A DNA stretch of 64,000 bases from Branchinecta lynchi. Taxonomy: Eukaryota; Arthropoda; Branchiopoda; Anostraca; Branchinectidae. Below are positions 1 to 11,248 of the stretch, piece after piece. The notes beneath the pieces are model-generated. The model made no database searches. It worked only from the letters and a program-made list of their open reading frames with translations, and was not told where the DNA came from. The DNA lies in assembly GCA_023053575.1 (NCBI GenBank), contig JAKZAP010000022.1, positions 13,868,518-13,932,517 of the forward strand, read 5' to 3'. Each line of letters starts with the position of its first letter. The stretch's first letter is position 1. Both the position numbers and the translations under genes were made by a program.

Positions 1-80
1 TTAGGTAAAACCTACATTGTCATGATCCCCTTGAGCCCATGGTCAGTTTGCCTCAAGGGTTTTGATTATGATGATTACAG
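1..80. repeat. Partial unit of repeat family B
   Basis: The stretch holds 'cattgtcatgatcccctt' followed by 'gcctcaagggttttgatta'. The same two blocks recur in the tandem units at 10,480-10,900, so this is a fragment of that dispersed repeat cut by the window edge. No coding potential is seen. Confidence 0.6.
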
Positions 81-2150
81 AAACAAAACAAAAAAATACC
101 AAACGGTACAATCTTGTGATTGTGATTCCAGTTCTTGTTTCTTGTCCACGTAGTGTCGGGAATTTTGTCCATAGTTGCGTTTTTTATCGAAGTTTTGTTC
201 GCCGTTCGCTTAGCCGGTTGCTTAACTTCCGTTTTTGAACGCCGTCGAAGTTCACCGTTTGCTTAATTAGTGTTTTTACGACTCCGGCGATCCTTGCCAG
301 GTCGACGTTTCTTCGACGATTCAAGCAAACTTCGAACTTGGTAGCGCACCAAGTTCGTCGGTCAGAGTTTGAAGGACGAAGGAACTGTGACCGGCGACCA
401 AAAACGGTATTTAAGCAGAGACCTTTGAGGTTGAAGGTAACTTCAAACCTCGATCAAAAACGTAACTCATGTATCGTCGGATTTTGTCCACTTACTGGCG
501 TGTCTAGGTAGCGTCGTGTCGATTTAGGGACGCGCACCCGTCTTGGCGCTACTCCGCAGTGCAATTTTGCTCTGGTAGGAAGACAGTAGCGATTTCAGGT
601 TGGAATCGAATAATGCGAAAATGAGAATTCCGCGACTGAAAACGCACCGTGGGAGTGGGGACAAAGATTAAAGATAGATAAACATTTGCATTGGTCTTAC
701 TCGTAGCGCCGACATGGCACTAAATACGTCGACCACTATATTAAACTTGTTAAAATAAAATTGTTACATAAAATAAAAATTCTTGGAATTCCCTTTTTTT
801 GTTAATTTTCTCAGTAAAATACAGGATGTTTTGGTGCCGCGTCCGTCCTGTTGCCGGTGCTAGATCGGGCAGATGAATGGACATCGCCCCTAGTATGGTT
901 GCTTTAAAGTATTTTTTAACAGAAATCCTTCTTTTGGTTCAGTCGGTCTCGATTGTTCAAACACTTCTAAAATAACCTAATGCTAAGATCAACTGGAGAA
1001 GTCTTTGTTTTCGTACGTAAAAAAGCAAACAATGGAACTGGAAGGCGGGGATATTCGAAGCTTATGAGCGGGTTCCATCCTACTTACCATAATTACGACG
1101 CATGACGTCACGAGCTCTGGCTTCTTGTCATCAAGGCTGGAACGCATTTTTCTATTTTCGCCAAATATCTCTCCACGGGATAATCCAGCCAATCACGCTA
1201 CCGAGATCTGTAGTTATCACGCTTACTACGCTCCCGAGCATGGTAAGCAAATAGTTACTATTAGTTACAATTTCGAGAAGGTTGGAACGGTCAGCGTAGT
1301 AATTTTTCGTGAGGTTGGAACGGAAATAGTAACTAGTAGTTACTATTGTTAGAAGGGTGGAACACGCTCTAAGTACGAGGGGTCCTTTGAAGGAACGTCA
1401 GTTGGCAAGCCGATTTCGGCAGTTCCCAGTCGAACAATTCTGCAAAGGGCATCTAGTGAACAGCAAATGCCTATTAGACAAGTGCGTTCCAGGCAATCTT
1501 ACCAAAGACAAGGTGGCTTTAAAAAATAGCCAAATACCACTGCGATTAAATTCGGCAGCAGGGGGTTGTGGGCTCTTTGGTATTTACATTCAAATCCTAG
1601 GTGCAAAAATAACTTGGCGTTTCGGTTGAACTTTAATTCGATGTTCATTGTTTGGGAACCGCAGTCACCCCACCTTAGAGACTCACGTTTGAATTGCTAT
1701 TCAGTGATAATTGCGTCACGATTCCTCACTTCTGGAGCAAGGTTTTCCGGGTATTCGGCGGAAGTAGCCACACTCCAGACCATAATTGTAACCTATGACC
1801 TTTGATCTGTGAAGCTTGTTATTTCAGTCCCGCTTCGTAAAAACAGAGATGTTTGTGTTTGTGTTTGATTTTTGGCTTCTGGGTTTGCGGCCGAAACGAT
1901 ACGTGCGTGCTCTCGCCTTGCTTGTACAAGTTCCTTCAGACTGACGTGGAAGAGCTTACGTTATGTTTCCGTAATCGCTAATTTAAGAGAACTAATGGGT
2001 GGGTTTATCAATCAATTTATGTTATTCCAACGAACATCACTAAATAACCGTAAAAAATCAACGAAAACGAAAACCGTTCAGACTGGCATACAATATACGT
2101 TTCTTTTCAGATTTCACCGCTTTGATTTTATGAATACAAGGTTTGAAGCC
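81..2150. other. Intergenic, no gene recognised
   Basis: I see no conserved protein, RNA gene or transposon terminus here. Open frames are short (under 145 codons) and show no recognisable motif. Around 1,245-1,360 short phrases such as 'agttactattagttac' and 'aggttggaacgg' recur a few times. That is probably degenerate repeat material. Confidence 0.5.
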
Positions 2151-2159
2151 AAGCTGATC

Positions 2160-2280
2160 ATTCATTGCAAAAGAAACATAAAAGATTTTCGGGGGTTTTC
2201 TTTATCAACTCGGTCTTTTCATTCATTGCAAAAGAAACATAAAAGATTTTCGGGGGTTTTCTTTATCAACTCGGTCTTTG
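2160..2280. repeat. Tandem duplication, 61-bp unit
   Basis: Two adjacent copies start at 2,160 and 2,221. They are identical over about 60 bases, from 'attcattgcaaaagaaacat' to 'tatcaactcggtcttt'. The perfect identity implies a recent duplication. Confidence 0.9.
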
Positions 2281-2334
2281 TTTCTGCATTTTTTGTCTGA
2301 TGGTAGCCTATTTGTGGCCCGAAAATCACGTTTA

Positions 2335-2950
2335 CGGGATCTCATAACGTAAGTGGAGGAATACCTATGGCATGGCAAAAGTTGTCCGTCCGTCCGTCTG
2401 TCGGTCTGTTAGCACGATAACTCTTGAAGGGGTTGAGATGTTTTGATGAACAAAAAATATTTTTTAAAAGCTAGTGAAATAGTCGAATTTTTTTTTTCTT
2501 CTAAATTATAAGTCTGATCTGAAGTTGATTAGAGGTTCTATGTAGTGGCAAGGAGACATGATGAATTAGTTTTTGAGCTTTAGTTTTTTGCCAGAAAAGT
2601 AGTTTCTCCGGAATCTGTCCGAAACCGGAAGTTGGGGAGAAGTAAAGAAGGAAGGAGATACGGCGTAGGCTATAGTATAAATCATATGCTGAATCCATAT
2701 CTGAATATTTGACAGCGCAAAATTGATATGCGAATATATCTGAACTTGGTGAAATTAAGCTGGCGTATCCGTTTTGCACCCTCAAATACGAACTTGGTCT
2801 TCTCCGACTATTGCCATTGGCCTTGATCTGTTTCTAAATTTTAAAAGTAAAAATGTTTAAAAAGTCTGTTGAAGGCGAATATGTACAAGACCGAATATGG
2901 AGCAAATATTGAAATTTTGGGATCCCTTCGAAACTTTTGGTCTTGTTCTA
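2335..2950 (+). repeat. Dispersed composite repeat, family A
   Basis: The element opens near 'ctcataacgtaagtggagg' and continues with the marker 'tctgttagcacgataactc'. The interior has imperfect units with phrases like 'gaatctgtccgaaaccgga'. It closes with a 'ttgggatccc' block followed by 'cgaaacttttggtcttg'. The same order of blocks is found at 6,830-7,655, 18,905-19,612 (minus), 34,040-34,960, 45,400-46,325, 52,330-52,760, 59,690-60,900 and 60,905-61,950 (minus). No coding capacity is evident and its class is unknown. Confidence 0.7.
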
Positions 2951-3116
2951 TTTCTTTTGATTTGAACGCTACTTGTTCCGTTTTTTGCTAATCCAAGGTC
3001 TTCCTGGACCAACTGGCAAATCTTCTCATCGAGTTTCCATTTTGTTTGATTTCTTCTTCCGTTTCTTGCGTTGCCTTATGTTATACGGAGAAATTTTAAC
3101 TCCGTCATTGCTCAAT

Positions 3117-3300
3117 TTTTTTCAATTCAGTTCAATTCAAATAATTTATTTCCTCCAGAAATCGGGTAAAAAACATAGTAAACACATGCATAACTGGCCA
3201 AAAATAGAAAACGACAACTATGACATAACAAGGCCATATCGCATAAAATGGATATGTTCCATTTCCACTTCAGAAATTTGTTTCCTTCCCCGAAGTTGAA
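3117..3300 (-). mobile_element. Possible LINE 3'-end fragment
   Basis: Read on the minus strand, this ends with an ATAAATTATTT stretch followed by repeats of a TTGAA-type motif. That is the form of a non-LTR retrotransposon 3' tail, and it resembles the TTGAAC-repeat tail in intron 2 of genes C and D. No reverse transcriptase is left. Confidence 0.35.
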
Positions 3301-3316
3301 CCAGAGGATTGACAGC

Positions 3317-3391
3317 CTGACGAGGACCCTTGCCAAGAAGGGCCGAAATATCGCTGATGAAGAATCGTAGCTGACGTATCCGTTGTAAACA
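3317..3391 (+). repeat. Ribozyme-like CTGANGA/GAAA repeat (copy 1)
   Basis: CTGACGA at 3,317-3,323 is followed by a potential stem (GGACCCTT with AAGGGCC) and GAAA at 3,345-3,348. Then comes the family's 3' block 'agctgacgtatccgttg'. Other copies have CTGAAGA, so the variable base is the one that may vary in a hammerhead core. Stem I and a cleavage site are not established. Confidence 0.5.
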
Positions 3392-3479
3392 TTGTTTGAA
3401 TAAATATAAAACAGATCAACAAGCAAATATAAAAAAAAGATAAAACGTATGCGTAATAACTCAACCATCAGCTACAGCC

Positions 3480-4065
3480 TCAGTGAGGTTGTGATTGTGA
3501 TACATTACGGAAAAGTATGTAAGCTTTTTACGTCGTCCTAACGGCTGTAAGAGGCTGCGTGGGCTGGAGGCCTAAGAGCTTCTTTCAGCCAACCGCAGTC
3601 CCAAGTGCAATAAATTTAATGACAACTCAACAGAAATCACACCCCAGAAATCGGTAGAAACAACAGATGGTGCCACTTTCGGACCCGTGGGAAAATGTAA
3701 CTTTTTTGTTCTTGTAAAATTTTGCTGTTTATCACTCAAAGAACATGTATTGTCTGTGCGACCGGGGAACTGCCGCACATATTTAGCACTTGTAGATTTT
3801 AGTCCATCTTCAGTTTGAAACTGGTGTCTGCCTGCTTGCCTGTTGGAAAGGAGTTTTCCACTCGAAAGCAGAAACATGATTTGATGAAAATAAAACTTGG
3901 CTGCTCCACTTCAGAAATTCCCCTCTGACATAGGCTATACAACTCCACTGAACTTCGCACACCGTAGGCTCGTGGCTCAAGGGCAAGCTAAAACCATCCT
4001 TTTTCGCCCCAGGCAAGAGCTCTACGAAGCTTTCCAAAATGAAGAGTCATATTCATCAATCCAAC
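3480..4065. other. Intergenic, nothing recognised
   Basis: No gene, RNA or transposon end is recognised in this stretch. Confidence 0.5.
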
Positions 4066-4385
4066 CTAGGGTCCACACTAACTTTGAGGGGGGTGGAGCC
4101 CTCCCCCCAACATTATCGGCCAATCGGTAAAAATAAGAGAGTCGGCGCGAAGCGCCGCGATTTTTCGACAAAACATTTAATTTTTTCATGAAAACAGTAC
4201 TTTTTCCGAAAATCAGTTTTTCGTCAAAACAATCGGTTTTTCTGAAAATCGGTCGATTTTTTCGTGAAAAATGTCGTTTTTTCCGCAAGAACAGTCGGTA
4301 AAGCTACCAGCCAGTCGGCAAATGCCTTGCCCCCCCCCCCAAAAAAAAAAACAAAAAAAAAACATTTTGGCTAGTAACGCCTCTG
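4066..4385 (-). mobile_element. hAT-like MITE, family hAT-2
   Basis: The right end, read on the minus strand, is CAGAGGCGTTACTAGCC followed by AAAATG and a long G run. That is the start signature of the elements at 33,497, 44,861 and 54,037. The interior has the family's periodic 'ttttcgtgaaaa' type phrases and a GC-rich 'ggcgcgaagcgccgcg' palindrome. The left end (CTAGGGTCCACACTAAC) is a diverged inverted copy. Flanking octamers aatccaac/caacgaac agree at only 5 of 8 positions, so the duplication is eroded or the boundary approximate. Non-coding. Confidence 0.65.
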
Positions 4386-4399
4386 CAACGAACGCAAAC

Positions 4400-5475
4400 G
4401 ATGATGTAAACAATGACGTAGTATGGCAAAAAAGTGGCATCTATGGTATTATGATCCTGGAAGCTTTATAATGGCAACCAGGTTATATAAGATAATGTTC
4501 CAAGTTTTCATCCGACACGATTTTTACGATTGCAAAGGACAAATTTCAAACCGGCTGCGAAGTCAATTTAGTCCCTACTTACAACATTTTGTTTGTTTGT
4601 TTGTTTTTTTCAACGCTGAGGGATACCCATGTGATTACGATTGTGTCATCCGTTCTGGAAAAAAATCTTCTTGGAACATACAATTTTGAAAACCTCGATG
4701 GGTTGAAAACTTTAGCATTTAACAGATAGCGAAGAAACAAAACCAAAGTGTTGCTCTCGTAACACTTTAGTCGCTGAAGCCGAACAAAGGTTGCTTCAAC
4801 ACTTCACGTTGGCCAGGCAACTTAGATCTAGTTGTTAATTAACTTTGGTGCCGAGTATAGTTTCGTGAGTCGCATGGTCTAAACTTAAAGATCGTTACCC
4901 CGGTGTCTCAAAATTCTTACCTACCATATTACATTATGTAGTACATATATATTATAAAGGCTATATATATTGTATGTATACATTTATTTTTCCATGGCAA
5001 CACTGGAATAAAGTAAAAAATCAATAATGATTTACAGATCTAACAAATGGTCCCGAATCACAAACAGATAATAATACATGCAACGCAAAAACCTACTTGT
5101 CTATATATAAATATATATATGGTTTTTAATTTATGACCCACCAAAGGCAGAAGGCGACAGTTCAGTAAAAGAAAAACAACACAAGTAAAAATCAACATAA
5201 AGTGCGACAATTTATACTGAATTACTAACAGCGCCTATAAAATTCATGAAAGACTTCATTTAGATGACGGGCTGGATGAATAAATGTTTTTAGTAGAAGG
5301 GTCTACTATACACCCGTTTGGGGAGTGGTTCATTTCCTGAGCATACGTTTCCATGTACGATAATCATTTATTTCCGTGACATCTCATCGCTTATTTCCTA
5401 TGGAATATACCGCTGCGTGAGGTAACTCATTTTCGCTCCCCCTCTCACCAGTCTGTTTCCCCTTGCCAGTAGCTA
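4400..5475. other. Intergenic, nothing recognised
   Basis: AT-rich sequence with a few short TA-repeat runs (for example near 4,945-4,975 and 5,100-5,120). No gene, RNA or transposon end is recognised. Confidence 0.45.
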
Positions 5476-5479
5476 ATTC

Positions 5480-5960
5480 AATAATGTCAGCTAGCAAATA
5501 ATGAAGGAACTGTAGTGCACTCGTCTTTAGCTGCATTCTTGACAGCCTCGTAATAGTCTCGAGAGTTGCATGATCTAATCTTAAAGGACCTTTCGCACCT
5601 ACAATGTCAATGCAACCTACTTCCGTAACTGCATTCATTAGTTCTTAAACCCGGAGATCCAAATTTCTTAGGTTACATTCTGAACTCGCTAGCGACATCT
5701 CACCTCTTTGCGATTCACTAGTTTCCATGTGCATTATGCATCCGGCGAGGGTTCGTGTCTCATGCTATTCATGCGTAAAACAGGTTATCTGAATTTTTGT
5801 CGAGATTTTGTTAGAAGTCAATAGGCCTTGGAAAAGACTTGATTCACCCAAGGCCGTGGATAATTTACCAAAAACAGATCCTAGCTTTACAGTATTCAGA
5901 TAATTTTGAAAATTGGAATCTAAACATCAAATAGTGCGAGGTCTGCTTTAAAGATAGTTT
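5480..5960 (+). repeat. Dispersed repeat family D, copy 1
   Basis: This shares ordered blocks with 22,430-23,050. Examples are 'caacctacttccgtaa', 'catgctattcatgcgtaaaa', 'ggttatctgaatttt', 'gaaaagacttga' and 'tttacagtattca'. A shorter match lies at 63,860-63,960 ('gcagcctgcttcggcaa'). No coding function is seen and the class is unknown. Confidence 0.6.
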
Positions 5961-5989
5961 CTAAATACTTGCCTCCTGTATATTATATT

Positions 5990-6120
5990 TTTATTCCATC
6001 ACGTAAGTACATATTTATACAATATAGTATATATATATATATTTATAACAACAGGGAGCAGTCATCATTACAGGAAAAAAGAGAGACCACTAGTGAGGAT
6101 ACATAAATATATATATATAC
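5990..6120. repeat. TA-rich low-complexity stretch
   Basis: Runs of alternating TA occur at about 6,025-6,050 and 6,105-6,125. This is simple sequence only. Confidence 0.6.
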
Positions 6121-6407
6121 ATATAACTTTTCTCGAATAGGTGTGCAATGCACATCTCGTATGTCCGACAGGAAGTTATATTATGATAATTATTTGTGTG
6201 GAAGTTGTTACGACTTCGTATCAGCCTCCGCAGATGTTCGTCGAGCACTTTTCCTCAGAAACTGAATTCATCGAGCACTCTTCCTCAAATACTGAAAAGT
6301 AGAAGCTGGTCTCCAAAAAATGAATTAAAATAATACTTCCACGAAAAAAACCCACAAAAATCATATAAAAAAATAAAAATAAAATGAATTTTGAAAAAAG
6401 ACAGAAC

Positions 6408-6800
6408 ATGTTACTCTCTTAGACAACCAGCCTATTCATCATATCTTGTCAAAGTCAGATTTCCACTGAAAATACAGTTTGTCAACTGAAACAACATCCT
6501 ATTATCCCTTGCTTTCCAAAAGCTAGTTATTCAGCATTGAAAAAATTACAGAACTTACTCTCTTAGACAACCAGCCTGCTCCCTAGGTCATACCATACCT
6601 TGTTGAAGTCAGATTTCCACTGAAAATACATTTTGTCAACTGAAACAACATTTTGCCACATTGCTTTCCAAAAGCTAGTTATTCACCATTGAAAAAATGA
6701 CAGAACATCTTACTCTCTTAAACAACGAGCCTATGCCCCATGTCATACCTTGTCACAATCAGATTTCCTTGCTTTCCAAAAGCTAGTTATTCAGCATTGA
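6408..6800. repeat. Tandem repeat of about 140 bp, nearly three units
   Basis: Units begin with 'ttactctcttagacaac' (about 6,409, 6,556 and, as 'ttaaacaac', 6,711). They run through 'tcagatttccactgaaaata' and 'ccaaaagctagttattca'. The third unit lacks its middle. Directly downstream lies a family A element. Confidence 0.75.
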
Positions 6801-6829
6801 TCACTGTCTTTGATCTCGAATTTTTCTAG

Positions 6830-7655
6830 TTTTTGGGGTCCCAAAACGTACGTGGAGGGGTACCTGTGACATCGCAAAAGTTGTCCGACTGTCAGCACGA
6901 TAACTGTTGAAGAGAATAGGATAATTTGATGAAACTTGGTGTGAGAACTCTTCAGGTCATGGGAAAGGTCGAGTTCGTAGATGGGCCCGATAGCTGCATA
7001 TTCAGGGGAGGGCGAAGGGTTTCAAATTAAGGGCCGACACAAATATTTTTAAAAGCCAATGAGATTGTTGATTACGGGGTAAGAGGACATGCTGAACACG
7101 ATTGAAGGATAATGAAACATGCTGCATCCGAATATGAAAATTATTTTGTCGCCGGACAACTAGATCGTCCGGAATCCGGCCATAACCGGAAAATCTGTTA
7201 AAAGTAAAAGTTTTATATGAACTTCATTAGGTGTTCGATTTACGGGTAAGGAGAAATGCTGAATTCGTGGATGACTACCATTTTATACCTGGACACATTT
7301 CACCACGAATCTTGCTGAAAGCGGAAAATTTGTTAAAAGTTGAAGTTTTATCTGAATTTGTTTAGAGGTTCGACATGGGGGTATGGAGATACGCTGAATC
7401 TGTTTTTGAACTTCAATTTTTTGCAAGACAAGTAGTTCGCCCGAATCCGGCTGAAACCGGAAATTTGGCAAAAGTATATAAGGCAGGAACTTTCGTCAAA
7501 GTAGACATGACGCAGGCTATAGGGGTAAAGTCACATGCTGAATCCATATTTGAACTTCGTCTTCTACGATGGTTACCACTGGACCTCTACAAGACCCGAT
7601 TGTCTGTAAATAATACATTTTTGGGATCCCATCGAAACCTTTGGTCTTGTCTCAA
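6830..7655 (+). repeat. Dispersed composite repeat, family A (long copy)
   Basis: It starts with 'gggtcccaaaacgtacgtgg' and continues with 'gtcagcacgataactg'. It contains several imperfect internal units of roughly 110-130 bp ('ggaatccggccataaccgga', 'cgaatccggctgaaaccgga', 'aggagaaatgctgaattcg'). It ends with 'tgggatcccatcgaaacctt'. Both ends carry the palindromic GGGATCCC block. No coding function is seen. Confidence 0.7.
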
Positions 7656-7659
7656 GATC

Positions 7660-8215
7660 CAACGCATGGTTTTGTTATTGTTTACTTTTTCCTTCCACGA
7701 CCCCCTAGAGCAGTCATTTTTTAGGTCTCTAGTAGGCTTTCACGACCGCTAGATGGCATCTGAATCGCCACAAAAGTAATAAAAAGTGCATGGGTCCCAA
7801 CAATAGTCACTTTTGTAGTGTACAGTAGGCTTGGGTTGCTAATTTACCAAAATAAAATTCCGTACTCCGTTAGCAAAACAGTACAACAAAAGAAGGACAA
7901 TGTCGTACCCTGGTCCTACCTATAAAAATATTATGTTCAAAATAGTTATAATAGTTAACATACCTCCATCTGGGTTCATATCAGAACAAAAACCTCGACT
8001 GCCATCTAAAAATATCAACCTCGCCTTCGGCTCGGATAGGTTATTTTCAATGATCGTCTCGGTGTTATTTTTCGATATCAACCTCGATGTCTGAAGCCTT
8101 TAATATATGTGTATATATATATATAAAGACATAGACATGGCCGGTTGTAGTGAGAAGCCATCGGGAGATCGTGAGGCAAAAACTCCTTATAGAGGAAACA
8201 CCAGACACTAGTAAG
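7660..8215. other. Intergenic, nothing recognised
   Basis: No gene is recognised. A short TA microsatellite lies at about 8,103-8,126. Confidence 0.5.
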
Positions 8216-8290
8216 TAAATCAATCAATCAATCAAGTTTAATCCGAATAGCTAAAAGCTAGAAAGCAAAAGCTACTATCGCCTAGTGGAT
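8216..8290 (-). mobile_element. LINE 3'-tail fragment with ATTG repeats
   Basis: On the minus strand the sequence reads 'agctattcggattaaactt' followed by four GATT/ATTG repeats. The same arrangement is at 22,105-22,160. A conserved end plus a short tandem tail is typical of 5'-truncated non-LTR retrotransposons. No coding sequence remains. Confidence 0.45.
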
Positions 8291-8366
8291 ATTCAGGTTC
8301 AGCTCATTACTTCCTGTGAAAGTAGAGCCGAAGCATAGCACTGTATCGTCGTTGTAATAACGAGAC

Positions 8367-8460
8367 AGAGGTTTCGATGGGATCCCAAAAAATGTAATAT
8401 TCATTTGGCCCACTACAAGACATGTATTGTAGATTTCCCGTCGTCGCCAGACTCCGTTAG
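8367..8460 (-). repeat. Family A terminal fragment
   Basis: 'aggtttcgatgggatccc' followed by 'gtcgccagactcc' matches the minus-strand ends at 18,910-18,990 and 60,920-61,010. Only the end of the element is present. Confidence 0.55.
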
Positions 8461-8539
8461 TGGTCGCTATCGGTTGTTTTACTTTCACCACCTATGAATT
8501 TAGGGTATGAAGTCAAGCAAAGCCAAAAGATCTGGTTAC

Positions 8540-8622
8540 TCCAAGAGTCGAACCTGTGAGCGAACTGGCGAATCTCAGCATCTTCAGTCAGATGCTCTGT
8601 CAACGCGCGACGAGTTTGGCTT
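8540..8622 (-). other. tRNA-like sequence, possible SINE head or tRNA pseudogene
   Basis: The minus strand contains GGTTCGACTCT (8,544-8,554), close to the B-box consensus GGTTCGANTCC. About 35 bases upstream of it is AGAGCATCTGACTGAAGATGC, which resembles the D-arm to anticodon-arm junction of tRNA-Phe (CTGAAGA loop with GAA). The flanking stems do not pair into a clean cloverleaf and I cannot find matching acceptor ends. It is unlikely to be a functional tRNA; a decayed tRNA or a tRNA-derived SINE head fits better. Confidence 0.25.
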
Positions 8623-8639
8623 GCCCACGATTTGGATAC

Positions 8640-9160
8640 CAATAAAACTATTCTGTTGTTGCTACTTGATGAACGCTGAGATTTTGGCGGACTCGACCCC
8701 AGCTTGCCATCTGTCCAGAACATGTCGAGTTCCTTCCGACGAAGATGTGCCTTTTTTACGCATGAACTCGACTTCCTTCTCCGCTACCTTGGCTCGACTC
8801 CGGTCTGTTGGTTATCAGCTGTCGTAATCAAGGCTTCCAAGGGCGATCAGATGGTTGATCTTCTTGATAGTTCTAACCCATATACGGCATTTGATGTATG
8901 TCCATCCACCCGTTTCTGGCTGTAAAAGCCAAGAGCAGTGTTGCCACTATTATATGACGAAACCTGTGACATTTGGCCACAACCTATGACTTTCTGGCGC
9001 CTATTAAACTCTATCCTTTCATCAGCTCCACGGAAAACGCGCAGATTTTTGTGGTTGAACAGATGTGTATTTTGACCAGTTGTGACCGGTTTTTACAGCT
9101 TAACTGGTAGCGGGTTTCATGATTTTTGTTTTTATGGCAATTGAGCGAGCTCTCAAGAGC
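8640..9160. other. Intergenic, nothing recognised
   Basis: Short open frames without recognisable motifs. No transposon termini are seen. Confidence 0.45.
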
Positions 9161-9168
9161 CATATACC

Positions 9169-9437
9169 CAGGCCCATATCCAGGAATTTATTTCGGGGGG
9201 GGGGGGAGGTTGCCAGCTAGTAGAACAAAACAGTACAAAAAAACACACAGATCAGAGGGAAAAGCCATATACCCAGGCCCGTATCCAGGAATTTATTTCG
9301 GGGGGGGGGGGGTTGCCAGCTGGTCGAACAAAAAAGTACAAAAAACACACAGATCAGAGGGAAAAGCCTATAAAAATGATTTTTTTTTTGGGGGGGGGGG
9401 CAACCCCCTAACCCCCCCCCCCCTGAATACGGCCTTG
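9169..9437 (+). mobile_element. hAT-like MITE, family hAT-5, with internal duplication
   Basis: The left end CAGGCCCATATCCAGG plus a G run is an inverted match to the right end, a C run then CTGAATACGGCCTTG. Flanking octamers catatacc and aatataca agree at 6 of 8 positions, which suits a hAT-type 8-bp target duplication. The left 105 bases, including 'catatacc', are repeated in tandem from 9,266. A shorter relative is at 31,443-31,597. Non-coding. Confidence 0.65.
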
Positions 9438-9479
9438 AATATACAGATAACTTTTCTGTCGGTCCACTGTTCTCGAGTT

Positions 9480-10460
9480 AGAGTACTTCCAGAAGTGTTA
9501 GGACGATGCATGAAGCCTGGCAGGCGTATCAAGAACACCAAACTAACATGGAAATAGTCACTTCCCCGATCCGATCACTGTGGGGGTGGGGTGGGGGGTG
9601 GAGGCATTGGGAATCCAGAAACTTGAGGCATTTATTACTTTCGAACGGGGGATCGGGATTGAATTTGGAAAGCCTCGTGTCTCAGATCTCTCATTTCAAG
9701 TCCAAACCGAATCCAATGAATGTGGGGGGGGCGGGGGGTGAGGGGGAACCGGAAATCTCGTGACACGCTTAGAGAAGAGCGATTCGGACGAAACTTGCTG
9801 TCAAGAACAAGCACAAGCCCTAGATACATTAGTAAGTAAGTAATAAGTAAGTAAGTAATTAATGTATTTATAACCCGCCGTTGTGACAGAACCGGATTGG
9901 ATTCGAGCCCTTGGGGTGAGTAGGAGGGGGGGGGGGGGGGGGCGGGGAGGTCAGGAATTGTGGTGATTGCATTATAAGGTACTTCCAGATGTGCTAGACG
10001 ATGAAAATTGTCTTGAACATTAGTGACTTGACAAGATGGCTTGGAAATAGTCAGTTCCCCGATCCGACCATCGTAGGGGAGTGAAGGGATGCCAATCTTG
10101 AGGCAAGTATAACTTTCGAACGGGTGACCAGATCTTAATGAAACTTGATATTTGGAAAACCCTCGTGTCTCAAATCAAGTCCGGACCTGATTCTATGAAT
10201 TTAGGGGGGGGGGAGAACCCGAAATCTTTTGACACGCTTAGAGAATGTGAGGGAACCGGAAATTTTATGACACGGTTAAATTGGAGCGGCCGTGGTGAAA
10301 CTTGGGTGGTAAGAACAAGTACAAGCCGTAGATACATCAGTTACAGAAGTAAAGGTACTTCCAGATGTGCAAGGACGATGAAACTTGACTTGAAGATTAG
10401 AGACTGACAAAATAGGCTTAGAAATTGTAAATTCCGAGATCTGACCATCTTTTAAAGTAC
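9480..10460 (+). repeat. Dispersed repeat family C
   Basis: Recurring blocks include 'gtacttccagatgtgctag', 'acgatgaaacttg', 'gaaatagtcacttccccgat', 'cctcgtgtctcaaatc' and 'gacacgcttagag', plus G-rich runs at 9,721, 9,928 and 10,204. Minus-strand relatives lie at 29,030-29,760, 52,770-52,960 and 55,690-56,230, immediately 3' of cuticle genes. A GTAA-type microsatellite lies at about 9,830-9,870. Class unknown. Confidence 0.6.
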
Positions 10461-10479
10461 TCTTCGTAGCCGCAAAGTA

Positions 10480-10900
10480 CAATAAATACTTTTAAGCAAA
10501 ACATAAATTGTCATGATCCTTATTATCACTTTTGCCTCAAGGGTTTTGCTTGGAAATTAATTTCTAGCTCCCTTAAACTACGGATCTTAACCGCAAAGTG
10601 AAAAACTTTTGATATCAAACGATACATTTCATGAACCCCGAGGGCCCCTGGTCTTTGTGCCACAAGGGTTTTGCTTAAAACTGAATTTTCTAGCACTGTT
10701 AAAGTACGCATCTTAACCGAAAAGTTAAACAAATAATTTTGACCAAACGATAAATATTAGTGATACTTTAGACCACAGGATCATTTTTGCCTCCAGTGTT
10801 TTGATTACAGATGAATTTCTAGTGCGCATCATCACAGCCAAGTGAAAAAATAAGATACTTTTACCAAACAATATATTGTCGCAATTTCCAACGGCACGCG
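10480..10900. repeat. Tandem repeat family B, about four degenerate units
   Basis: Units of about 110-125 bp repeat the order 'atcttaaccgcaaagtg', 'ccaaacgata', 'catga(t/a)cc', 'tgcctcaagggttttgctt' and 'gaatttctagc'. The array sits 350 bp 3' of gene A. A fragment of the family is at 1-80. Confidence 0.7.
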
Positions 10901-11192
10901 ACCATTCTTATCTAAAGAGTCTTGCTTATAAATGGTCACAACCAACCCACGAATTTTCAAATTCCTACTTTCGTCTTCTGACCCAGCCTTGCAAGTGCCA
11001 TATGAGCTTCTAGCTCTTGTTAAGTGACGTAGGCTTGTGTTTGTTCTTGTTTGCTGCAGGATGCATAGATTTTTCATGCGAAAAGAATCGGGGTCGAGAT
11101 TTGGTTCGTTTCCGCATTTTTGGTCGTCGATATTTCGTGGGGCAAAGCGGTTTCTGGGTTGGATCTGGAAGCCTCAAGGTAAAAGAAATCGT

Positions 11193-11198
11193 TTTATT
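11193..11198 (-). terminator. Poly(A) signal AATAAA of gene A
   Basis: AATAAA on the minus strand lies about 50 bases downstream of the gene A stop codon (11,249-11,251). That is a plausible cleavage and polyadenylation signal, and no better candidate is nearer. Confidence 0.55.
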
Positions 11199-11248
11199 CT
11201 CCGTAGAAAAATAGTGAAAAATGGCGGCTAGTTCTGAAAAGAGTCACT

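Noticed and set aside
9126..9557. 143-codon plus-strand frame with repeated PGPYPGIYFGGGG peptides
   Set aside because: It is the translation of a duplicated G-rich MITE end and crosses transposon boundaries, so it is not a host gene.
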